Assembly (NCBI GenBank): GCA_037783415.1
Contig: JAZGTN010000168.1
Coordinates: forward strand, 682,001-746,000
Direction of reading: 5' to 3'
DNA: 64,000 bases
Source: Leptasterias polaris
Taxonomy: Eukaryota > Echinodermata > Asteroidea > Forcipulatida > Asteriidae
The translations under genes were made by a program, and so were the position numbers. The notes under the pieces are model-generated. The model ran no database searches, was not told where the DNA came from, and saw only the letters and a list, made by a program, of their open reading frames with translations. This document shows positions 36,185-46,742 of this stretch, one piece after another. Position 1 is the first letter of the stretch. Each line of letters opens with the position of its first letter.

Positions 36185-36723
36185 ACACTCAGACAGGCCT
36201 ACTAATATGGCGTATTCATTATGAAAGGGATCAAATAACGTCGCATTCCGTTATCACTGGGTTATTTGTCACTTTGTGGGGAGTGTTCGGTGGTCACTGA
36301 AAAGAACCCTCCTTTTGTTGTTGTTCAGGTAAAACACTTCACAAACGTCATCACGAACACTATAGCACAATGGGGTACCTATACATGCACCTGCGTGCTA
36401 AACCTTCAGTTAGTGCTGCCGCCAAATTTGTACAATTAAGAATAAACCAAAATTGACATAATTATTATAATTTTTTTATTTATTGGCACCATGCCTCTCT
36501 TCTGTAATAAAAAAAAATCACCTATTGCAATGTTTTATGCAACTGTTTGACAACTATATGTCAACAGTTTTGCCCAAAACATCTAAAAAGCATCCTAAAG
36601 CTTTTTAAATGTAGATAATAATAACCGAACAACATTGGCAAATGGCTAGCATCAGTTGGGGAAAACGATTTTCAACTTACCATTGCTTCATGTTTTTTTT
36701 TTTGGTTTTTTGGGTTTTTTTTG

Positions 36724-37384
36724 TGTGTAGGTGAGTAGGTAACCACATTTAAACCGGGGACCTATAACAAAATAGGACAATAGGTCCACGGTTGCTATCA
36801 CAAAGGAAAGCATTGTGGTCCACGGTTGCTATCACAAAGAGTTGAACAAAGGAGGGTCCACGATTGCAGGCTGTTACACACTTGTGTGTGTGTGTGAGTA
36901 GGTAACCACATTCAAACCGGGTACTTATAACAAAAGAGGACAATAGGTCCACGGTTGCTATCACAAAGGAAAGCATTGTGGTCCACGGTTGCTATCACAA
37001 AGAGTTGAACAAAGGAGGGTCCACGATTGCAGGCTGTTACACACTTGTGTGTGTGTGTGAGTAGGTAACCACATTCAAACCGGGTACTTATAACAAAAGA
37101 GGACAATAGGTCCACGGTTGCTATCACAAAGGAAAGCATTGTGGTCCACGGTTGCTATCACAAAGAGTTGAACAAAGGAGGGTCCACGATTGCAGGCTGT
37201 TACACACTTGTGTGTGTGTGTGAGTAGGTAACCACATTCAAACCGGGTACTTATAACAAAAGAGGACAATAGGTCCACGGTTGCTATCACAAAGGAAAGC
37301 ATTGTGGTCCACGGTTGCTATCACAAAGAGTTGAACAAAGGAGGGTCACGATTGCAGGCTGTTACACACTTGAGTGTGTGTGTT
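36724..37384. repeat. 163-bp satellite, 4 copies
   Basis: Four copies at a 163-bp period (corresponding bases recur at 36976, 37139 and 37302). Each has a gtgtgtgtg run, taggtaaccacattcaaacc, two gtccacggttgctatcacaa and caggctgttacacactt. The inner copies are nearly identical and the first and last are slightly diverged. It makes identical spurious 75-codon minus-strand frames. Confidence 0.97.
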
Positions 37385-37865
37385 TTGTTTTTTTTTTTTT
37401 TTTTTGGGGGGGGGGGGGGTCTTACTCTTAGAATAACGCTCAATCGCATGATTTTCTAGTTATAATCCGTAGATTTAACACTCGTAAATCTTCAGTGATA
37501 TTGCACGTGACTGGAGCACTGTTACAAAACACTTATTCTAAAATGATAGTAAACCATAAAGCTAACAAAACAATGAGATCTTTTTCATGAAATTGGGCCC
37601 CGATGTCGACCATCATTCACAATAAAATAAATGATGGTTGTGGCATTTCGGGAGTCCGTTTTCCCTCGAAGTGGTAATGCGCGTATCGTACACGCTCTCT
37701 ATAAAATTTCAAATGCAATTTGACTCCCAAACAGTTTTCAAACAGTTGCTAACTTGATTAATTTTTTTCATTCAAAAATAATGTCTACCATTTGCTACAT
37801 TCCAATTGATCTTCTTGACCAATACTTTACGGCTGTGCAGTAAGCCTACTACCGTGTCTTAGTGT

Positions 37866-38087
37866 CCTATAGACGATGTGACCTCTGACGTCACTCGAAA
37901 ACCATAACATGATGCGCGCGCATGTCGCCGGGCAAAACCTTTGTGTACTTGACAGCCAGCTAGAAAGTACACGCAATATTACCATGACTACGCGTCTTTT
38001 TGCCCAGCGGAACATGACTTGGACAACAGACTTGTCAACAGAGGGCGGTTTGAATGTAAACAGAGGTCACATCGTCTATAGTCCTTG
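37866..38087. mobile_element. MITE, TAGACGATGTGACCTCTG ends, copy 1
   Basis: The inverted ends tagacgatgtgacctctg / agaggtcacatcgtctata bound a CpG-rich inside (atgatgcgcgcgcatgtcgc). It is about 95% identical by eye to 45573-45787. Confidence 0.9.
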
Positions 38088-38639
38088 TTTATGTAACCTG
38101 TTATATTCATTTAGTGTGTAATATACAAACTAAAATTCTGTATGCAATTAATACCTTTAAGCTACACACGTCATGGGGGTCTCTACTCGACAAGCTCTGC
38201 TTTTTTGGAGACTCCCACCACTTAACCACATTCTATTATGTATTTAGCCCTATATGTATGATTGATTGATTGAGTGGAAATAAAGTATAAAATGGCAGAC
38301 CACAGTTGCTGCGTGTGACGTTAGTGCAAGTGACACCCCAACGAACAAACAAAGCTGTTGATATTACAGTACGGTATTACTTATTAACTTTAGTTTCCGC
38401 CCTTCAACGATACACAAGTTAACTTATTGAGGTAGATTGTATAAAGCAACTAAGTGGCGTGCCATCCATTCCGTATAAGAACTTTTAAACTAGTTTGCAA
38501 CACGATGGGACAACCTTCTCTCTCTACCACGCTGCAAATGCACCACATTGCCTACTTTGCGCAGTTTCTGATACACGTGCGTGTGTGTATAGCCAAAATG
38601 AGGTGCACTTGGCAGCTTCGTAGATAGCGACGTAAACTG

Positions 38640-38757
38640 GTTAGCCTGAACATCTGACGTCACAATTCGAGGCTCGTGAATAACGCCAGATACCAGCCTG
38701 ACCGGATGTTGCCAGATGTACCTTTGACCTCGCATCCTTTCACATGGAGGACGTTCG
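38640..38757. repeat. Dispersed repeat, relative at 23120-23255
   Basis: gcctgaacatctgacgtcac, attcgaggctcgtgaa and ccagataccagcctga are shared in order with the TRPC-intron copy. A G-run follows at 38759-38780. Confidence 0.6.
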
Positions 38758-40365
38758 TGGGGGGGGGGGGGCGGGGGGGGAGACACTTCTGGCCAATTGA
38801 AACTGTAGTTTTGTAACAAAAGAGGGTTCACTGTCTAGCAAAATTTCTACAGAATTCGCCGTAGGGACAGAATCTCCTGTCACACCGGCCGGCCGCAGCC
38901 GTGCCTTGCTTGCACCCGCCCCCTCTATAGGGATCGCGTCGTCCTACATACAGAGTACGTACAGAGACAGAGTCCCGTTCCCGCCGAGGTCAGCTGGTCG
39001 GCCGGCAAACCAATAAGGTGTTAATTTGCTTTGTTTTCGACCGGCCCTTAAACCAAACCCACGACAGTTAAAAGTAATGTGGAAATAATACATTTTTATG
39101 TCAAATCCCCATATATTATATCCGATATATTGATATAGTCTTTTCAAAACAAATGGATTTGAACTCCAACCGTCGAGTTGTCCGACGCGTCGAGTTGTCT
39201 GAGTTGATATTTTTTGCCGGCGACGGCTTGTCCATCGAACCTTTAGACAAGTAGACTTTTGATCAAACAACTCGACGGATTCAGTTCAAATTGTTCTGCA
39301 GAGACTATCAATATATATATATATATTTTTTTAAAAAGCTCTGAGCTTTTTTACCATTGGCATAATGGTACAACCATCACAACATTCTTTATCCCTAATG
39401 CATCATTCAAATCAACCATTTTTCAACAAGATTGCTGTTGGATTGATTGATTGATTTTCAAAAATTTCAACAAAACCCACATGTTCTTGTATGGTTAAAC
39501 GTATCCACCTCATCGCAACATTTTCATCATCAAACTTTAAAAGGACCCACCGATTCTTCAAAATGGAAGTTCAACATCATCATGATGTAATGATATCTAA
39601 TAATTTTCTTTTCACCAAGAAATTTATTCATAAATGATAAAAACCACGGCCTTGCCATTTAAACAACATTTACTTGACCCTTTTTATGACAGCCATTTTT
39701 TAAACTGGGCTGCAGTCATTACATGCAAAACATGCTCATGCCTTGGGCAAACGGGACTCCTGTAATCTAAATTGAGTGACTAAAAAATTATTAAAATAAA
39801 CTATAATAAATTAACACAACTTCTAAAACAAACAATTATTTATAAAAACACTACTGCTTTTCTTAAAGGAGAATAAAACACCTTTTAATACCCTTGACTT
39901 CAATATCTTCCCAACTTAGTGACATTTTTTAAAACACTGTAGTTTTGAATTCTTTTACTAAAGCCTATACATGTTAACTATTGTTTATAAGTTTGTATTG
40001 ATATTAACAAAGGAAAAGATAAGCCTGGTGAATATTTAAAGGCATTGATATGTTTTAGGAATACACCTCCAGTTGTCTTCCACATCTAATTTTGTTGTAA
40101 TGAAAAAAAAAAAAATACATATTGAAGTACAAACCAATCCCAATGTCATCAACTAAATTACACATTTGGTTTTCCAATAATTTAAAACCCAAGACTTTAT
40201 CAGATTGTTTGGTAGTAAAAACATAATAAATTAATAATAATATATCAAATAAAACAAAGGGCTTATTCTTTTCACACTCACATTATGATGCTGATCCCGT
40301 TCATTTCAAAATGACAAAAGAACAGTTTTTCAACACTTACTATCTTATTCCTATTCAGCACTATT

Positions 40366-40645
40366 CAGTAGGATTTGAAACTTTGCATGGTGGGAGTACA
40401 ATCAGGTACGGTGCGGTAGCACTATAAGTAAATCTTCTTTGAGTTAGTGGTTCCGAGAAGAACCGGTGGTTGACAACTCAAAGTTTTGATCAGTATGCTG
40501 TGATCTCATCTTCCTGAAGACAATAGGAGCATACTGGTCGAAACGTTGAGTTGTCAACCACCGATTCTTCTTATAACCACCACTACTCAAAAGAGATTTA
40601 CACATGGTGCTACCGCAAACCTTACCTGATTATTCATATCAAAGG
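40366..40645. repeat. Foldback element with GGTCGAAACGTTGAG motif
   Basis: The outer arms are taatcaggt-type inverted ends (tgggagtacaatcaggta / tacctgatta). The middle arms are ggttgacaactcaaa and ttgagttgtcaacca. The inner arms are gatcagtatgct and agcatactggtc. It contains cctgaagacaataggagcat followed by a gtcgaaacgtt core. Confidence 0.7.
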
Positions 40646-40770
40646 ATACCAATCTATACTTAACCCCGTACCAAACATTACTGAAATCATGTGGTTAAAC
40701 CGTGTAAGATCTTTCTTATCTAATATCCATTGGGAAAAAAATATCATAACAAACTTAAATATTTTTAAAA

Positions 40771-40987
40771 TTTGTCAAAAGTTCTTAGTATTCAATTACA
40801 TTTTCAGTTTATAGACAGGTCACGCTAAAATTACTTCCCTCCTTCACAAACCAGCATGACTAAATTTGTACAACACTGCACACAGGCAGCTCAGTCAATA
40901 TCTTATATTATGGGATATGAAAAATCAAGAAGTTCAACAGAACAGATAAAAAAATCTCTTCCACATTGAAAATAAAAGACTCTTCTA
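40771..40987. repeat. Source-like copy of the kinase-intron insertion
   Basis: The block aatttgtcaaaagttcttag ... gaaaataaaagact (about 215 bp) recurs at 46768-46984 with only a few differences. No terminal inverted repeats or tail are present. Confidence 0.92.
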
Positions 40988-42455
40988 ACACACATACATT
41001 CTTTTACCTATTCTTATACCCATTTTTATTCTCCATGTGGATAAAAAAATAATAATAATCATCATTTTCCTAAATTAGCTACTGACCTTTTAACACCTGA
41101 ATTTGTGATAAATTTTTTAGATTTAATAATTTTGTCTTTGACAACCCAAAAGGCCATTACAAGGTGCATATTATAACAATTTAACATACACTTCTTTTGT
41201 TTATTTTGAAAAAGACATTGACATGTACAGGGAGAGGGTTACGAACAATGTACTCTTATAAATTTATTATGAAAACAAATAAAAAATAAATAAATAAAAA
41301 CACGTATATTTGTGTCAAGGCTAAGAGGATGTATACACTAATGGGCCACAAGGTACATTGTCTTCAGAAACTCCAATAACATTTTTAACAAACCCCCAAA
41401 CAACAAAATGTGCCATATCAGTAAATGTATCTGTTCTTTTCTGTTTACTCTGGTTTTGTTTTACCAAAACAGCAAACATTGTAACTATAACTTCCCATCA
41501 GCAAATTGACTCGCTAAAAGATATTAACAGGTAAACACAAAATCAACCCATTTAAATGATTGCTGCTTGCTTACTAAACTTAAAAGCAAAACTAAGGGGA
41601 AACAACCAATTAATTTGTACATGTAGGGAAGGATTTCACAACAACTGTGTACAATAGCAGTAAATGCAAACCAAATGCACATTTTGATTTCATAGAATAA
41701 ATCATATTTTAATATGTCCCCATGGTAACCGTTATACACAATTGCAACATACTTCGCTTCTCTACATTAAAATTGTAAAAAAAATATAACTGAAGCAAAA
41801 TTTACTATAGTTTCTCATACATTGGTTAACACACCAAAAATGGCTACAAATGATATTGAATAATTAAATGTATTTTTTTATAAGGATATGTGATTCAGAT
41901 TTGTGTTACTCAAATTCAATTACAATATGGCAAAAATGCATAGTTCTACACTGTATACATGTACTGTCAAATCCAAACATGTAGTTAGTGTCTAAGTAAG
42001 GGACTATTAGTTTACTGGTATATAAATACACTAATATATTTCTTTAAAATTTACGATGTATATGACATTTTTGAATGAAAGACTAAAAGTGTAAAACAAG
42101 GAATTTTGATCAGTTAATCAACATACATGTTGTATCCAGAGTCAAAACACACACCATTGAAATTTCATTGTCATGATTTAAAAAAAACCGAAATGCAGGA
42201 CAGTTTCTGTGGCTGGCTACACCATTAAAAGACCGGTCAAAATGTGTTTTTTTGGCCTATACTAATAATCAAAACAGAAACAAGCTGACCTTTTTGTGAA
42301 GTTGTCACATTACTTTCCATTAAAATTCATATCTTTAGTGTGTAGTTTCTGTAACATGGACATAACCAAATCATTATTTCATTTTGGTCTATTTTTTGTG
42401 GGGGAGGGCTATTTATTGTTCTGGACCATTCAATTGTGCGAGGTTTCGATCCCAT

Positions 42456-42548
42456 TTTGGGGGTGGGGTGGTTGGGGAGGGGAGGGGAGGGGTAGGGTGG
42501 GTGAGGGTTGGGTATGTTTCCGCCCCAACCACCCACCCCCACCCCTCT
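42456..42548. repeat. G-rich tract followed by C-rich tract
   Basis: Repeated GGGGAGG/GGGTGGG blocks (42459-42510) could form a G-quadruplex. An immediately following CCCC-ACC-rich block (42520-42548) makes a long imperfect hairpin. A C-run lies at 42700-42719. Confidence 0.8.
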
Positions 42549-44098
42549 GTTTACACCATTGTTTATGTATTCATCATACATATAATTATACTAATCACCT
42601 CATCAGTTTGGTATAAAAAGGCTACAAGCATTTCGAAAATCGAAAGGACTCAATTCAAAGGCGTAACCGGGGTGGATGGCAGGGGAGAGGCAATAGTGCC
42701 CCCCCCCCCCCCCCCCCCACACTCACAACTCTTGCCTCCACCTAAATCCACTCTTTCCCCCATCCCCAATTCAATCTTGATTTTCATCTACATTTTGAAA
42801 ACATTAAAACATTAAAAATATGCTAACTTTCTTTGAACTATTTTTTAAGGTGGTTCACTAGTTCAATTCATCCAACTTACAATCAAAATTTCCACTATTC
42901 TTTTAGGTGTTTTCATTAAGGAATCAACCGAATGCTTGATCTTAGAGAAATGGAATAGGAAGGCAAAACCAGCAATGGGAAGAGAACATGTAATTACCTG
43001 AATTCAATAATGGTGAGAAATGTTTGTAAATATTTACTTATATGTATTGTGAAAAATCAGATACATTGAGACCCTTTGAAGCTAATATTCTATAAATATA
43101 AATATATGTACAGTTTCTGTGATAAAACATAGAACTACTGATATAATTTGCATTTACAAAGGTATGCATTGTTCTGCCTATTTACTAATATTGGCTGTAA
43201 GAGAAGGACTCAAATTGCACTTTAATATAGCAACACATAATGTGTGTCTTATCCCCAGATCCGGAAAGAGGACATTGTTGCAAGTATTTTGAAGAATAAC
43301 TCATATTCAAGAAAATATTTCAGATATATAACTGACATGACGAGGGTGCTTCCAATAATGCAAGAAAAATTATCACTTAAATTTAACTCCTTATCCATCA
43401 AAAACTATTATGGGGAAAAAACACAAAGTAAAAACAGGTAACTTTGTCACAACTTCAGACAAACTGTTATAAAAGAATTGCAATGGATTAAACATTCCAG
43501 ACACTGCCTCAAGTGCTGAAGCCAACACTTCAACTTCAAAGTTGAGCACCGTTGAAGGAAAGATGAGTTGCTAAAGAAAATGCAGAAAGGCAAGGAGTAC
43601 CGGAGTGTTTCAACAATGGGTTCAGCCTCAAGAAAATGTACTATTTGTGACAAACTATAAGCAACTAATTAACGAACGTCAATGAAAAATGTATATATTT
43701 TATTTCCACCCATTTCGTTAAACGAGACTAAAAAGGGGTGCTTTTATTTTTTTCCACAACAGAAGCTATCACAAGCAGTTCGACAGGGACTAACAACACC
43801 ATCATAAATATAGTAAAAATGGTCGAATGACTGGACAAAATACCTGCATTGCGCAACTTAGAAAGAAAAGCAGGTTATTATTTCCAGTCTTCGACAGATA
43901 TCTGCATTTTAATAACAAGTGCAAAATACAGTAGCTTCTGTATTATTGTTACTTCATTAAACTATGCCAAAAGTAAGAACGTATAGGTGACTAAGACATT
44001 GGAACGAACAACTCACAAAATAAAGCAATGTTTTGGGTTAAAAAGTGTGAAAAAGATAGTCTTACTAACAACGGTGTGAATAAAAATATCCGCCCAAC

Positions 44099-44781
44099 TT
44101 TTGGATTAAAAGTGCAAATAAAAATTAGAACAGTTTCCTTTGTTTTTAGAACCTTTCCATCATTGTAGCTTTACAGATCAGTTTGAACTTTCTTCTTTTA
44201 AGTATTCAATTTACATTTTCTCAGGAACATTTCAACTGGAAAAAAAAGATCTGAGGAATTGTTACATTATGTGATAACCTGAAACTAACATGTGTACAAG
44301 GTGTGATTGCTATTGTTCTTCTTTACTTTTGGATTAAAAGTGCAAATAAAAATTAGAACAGTTTCCTTTGTTTTTAGAACCTTTCCATCATTGTAGCTTT
44401 ACAGATCAGTTTGAACTTTCTTCTTTTAAGTATTCAATTTACATTTTCTCAGGAACATTTCAACTGGAAAAAAAAGATCTGAGGAATTGTTACATTATGT
44501 GATAACCTGAAACTAACATGTGTACAAGGTGTGATTGCTATTGTTCTTCTTTACTTTTGGATTAAAAGTGCAAATAAAAATTAGAACAGTTTCCTTTGTT
44601 TTTAGAACCTTTCCATCATTGTAGCTTTACAGATCAGTTTGAACTTTCTTCTTTTAAGTATTCAATTTACATTTTCTCAGGAACATTTCAACTGGAAAAA
44701 AAGATCTGAGGAATTGTTACATTATGTGATAACCTGAAACTAACATGTGTACAAGGTGTGATTGCTATTGTTCTTCTTTAC
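44099..44781. repeat. 228-bp tandem triplication
   Basis: Three near-identical 228-bp copies start ttttggattaaaagtgcaaa. The only differences I see are a one-base A-run change in the third copy and the edges. Such identity indicates a recent event. Confidence 0.96.
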
Positions 44782-45572
44782 ATTGAAGAGGTGATTCAGA
44801 TTAGAAACAAATCCCCTGAAATAGTTAATCAAGTAAAATTTAAAACATCCACAAGAATCCTACTCAATACAACATTGGCAACTATAACCAACCTACAGTA
44901 CCATCAATATCACTTGAACTTTGCCCTGGGTGCTGCACATATCGAGCATAAACCAGTATTATCAGAGTCTAGCAGTTTCAGAATCTATAGTAAACCATTA
45001 CTTGGTGATTTTGAAAAGTTAGAGAACTTATTTTTACCCTTACCAATATATTGGTTATAGATAACAGACAGTTTGACATTTCAGTAAGTTGGACATCCCA
45101 AATTCTCCTTCATTCTTAGCTCATTCCTCAGTTTCTATAAATTCAATCAAAAGACTAACCTAAATATAGATGATAAACTAGGAGGTAATGCTGATGCCTT
45201 GAACTGAGTATTTTTTTAAATGCAAGGAATATTGTACATAGTATAGAATTAAGGTATGGATTTATTTTTGTCATTATTTGACAAATCAGAAATAGGGCAA
45301 CCAAGTGGATGGAAGCCCCAAGATTTATTTTATCTGCCCCAAAATAACTAAACAAATAAAATACAAATTAAAAAACTAAAAATAGAAGACTAACAAACTA
45401 AAGATCACAGGCCAGTACTTTAGAAAATAGGTGCATTTACATTCTTCACAATGGTGTCAAACTCTATCCTAAATTAAAAATATATTCACATACATGTATT
45501 ACATGTTATTCATTTGAATCCGATTACATTTTTAAGAACTTATATTAAAATTGTCCCTCATATATGACATGC

Positions 45573-45787
45573 CTATTAACGATGTGACCTCTGACGTCAT
45601 TTGAAAATCATAACATGATGCGCGCGCATGTCGCAGGGCAAAACCTTTGTGTACTTGACAGCCAGCTAGAAAGTACACGCAATATTACCATGACTACGCG
45701 TCTTTTTGCCCGGCGGAACATGACTTGGACAACAGACTTGTCAACAGAGGGCGGTTTGAATGTAAACAGAGGTCACATCGTCTATTA
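45573..45787. mobile_element. MITE, TAGACGATGTGACCTCTG family, copy 2
   Basis: It has the same ends and inside as 37866-38087 (cagccagctagaaagtacac, gcggtttgaatgtaaacaga). No coding capacity. Confidence 0.9.
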
Positions 45788-46124
45788 AACTGGTTATGCT
45801 TTTACAATGAAATATGCCTCTTTCCCAAGAGGCAAGATTAATAAGGCTAAATTGTAAACAAATTAAAAAATAGTTTTTTTGGTGTTCTGCCCTTACAGAA
45901 CATAAGCAATGAAGTCACAAGAAAAATATAATTTTACAAAAAGTATTTCAAGACTATTCAAGTTGTTTAGATTATAATGTGACATGTTCCCTCATCTAGC
46001 AAGACAAGCTGAAAAGAGACACTTGAAGATTAATTCTTCATCATGGTTTATTGATATTTTCATACATTAAGGGATGATTGATTATTTCACAGGTTCTTTT
46101 AGATTAATTGTTCCACCATGGTTT

Positions 46125-46130
46125 TTTATT
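46125..46130 (-). promoter_or_regulatory. Candidate kinase polyadenylation signal
   Basis: AATAAA on the minus strand about 480 bases after the kinase stop. Another lies near 46048. The 3' end cannot be fixed from sequence alone. Confidence 0.25.
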
Positions 46131-46610
46131 CATTATAATTATGGATCAAATAGAACAGTAATTAGGAAATATTCTCATTGTTCGTGAACCTTGTGTACTT
46201 CATTTTTGATAGAGTGATCCTAAAAACAAGATGAATTCATTATTACTATTATTTAAACTATTTTGATTTGCAGCATAGTTTGAAGAAGGGTCGATACATT
46301 TCCTTAACAACTTGCTGATATCTTTAGCTAAATATGAGGAATACTGCCATGTACTTTGTCACAACTAAAGAGCTGCCAGAGTAGAAAGCATTTTTTTTTA
46401 CATGAACAAACTTGACTCTTTTCTTTTTTTTGGGTAGGAACAAGTCATATTACAATGTTCTTAGTAGGAGTCCAAGAGGTTTTGGTCTAATTGTTGTCAA
46501 CTTCAGCATTGATGTTGTCCTTACTGTTGTGTGTCATACTGCGTCTGGTCTTCTGTACAGTCCAGTTAGTCTTCTTTAGCGTGACTGATTGGTCAATGAT
46601 GTCACAATTG

Positions 46611-46742
46611 CTAAATACGAGTGTCACTTGGATCTTCTTCTGATATGCTTGGTCTTGTAAAGAGACTACGAAGTCCTGGAAAGCTCCTTTTTGGTGGGGG
46701 GCCTACAAGCATCGGGGTGCTGTTCTTGTGGCTGATTGCAAT
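46611..46742 (-). CDS. Kinase terminal exon
   Basis: It encodes [19 protein letters not shown] and a Ser/Asp-rich tail ending DPSDTRI, with a TAG stop at 46611-46613. Its 3' splice site (TTACAG) is duplicated 251 bp upstream by an insertion. Confidence 0.94.
   Translation of the reverse strand: MAISHKNSTPMLVGPPPKRSFPGLRSLFTRPSISEEDPSDTRI

Larger units (their letters stand above)
36185..46610. other. Region between the TRPC-like and kinase genes
   Basis: 10 kb without a supported coding exon. It holds the 163-bp satellite, MITE pairs, foldback elements, C-runs and G-rich tracts, a 228-bp triplication and the source of the kinase-intron insertion. The part next to 46610 is probably kinase 3' UTR. 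Confidence 0.6.

Noticed and set aside
36749..37302. Three identical 75-codon minus-strand frames
   Set aside because: They are the same stretch of the 163-bp satellite repeated.
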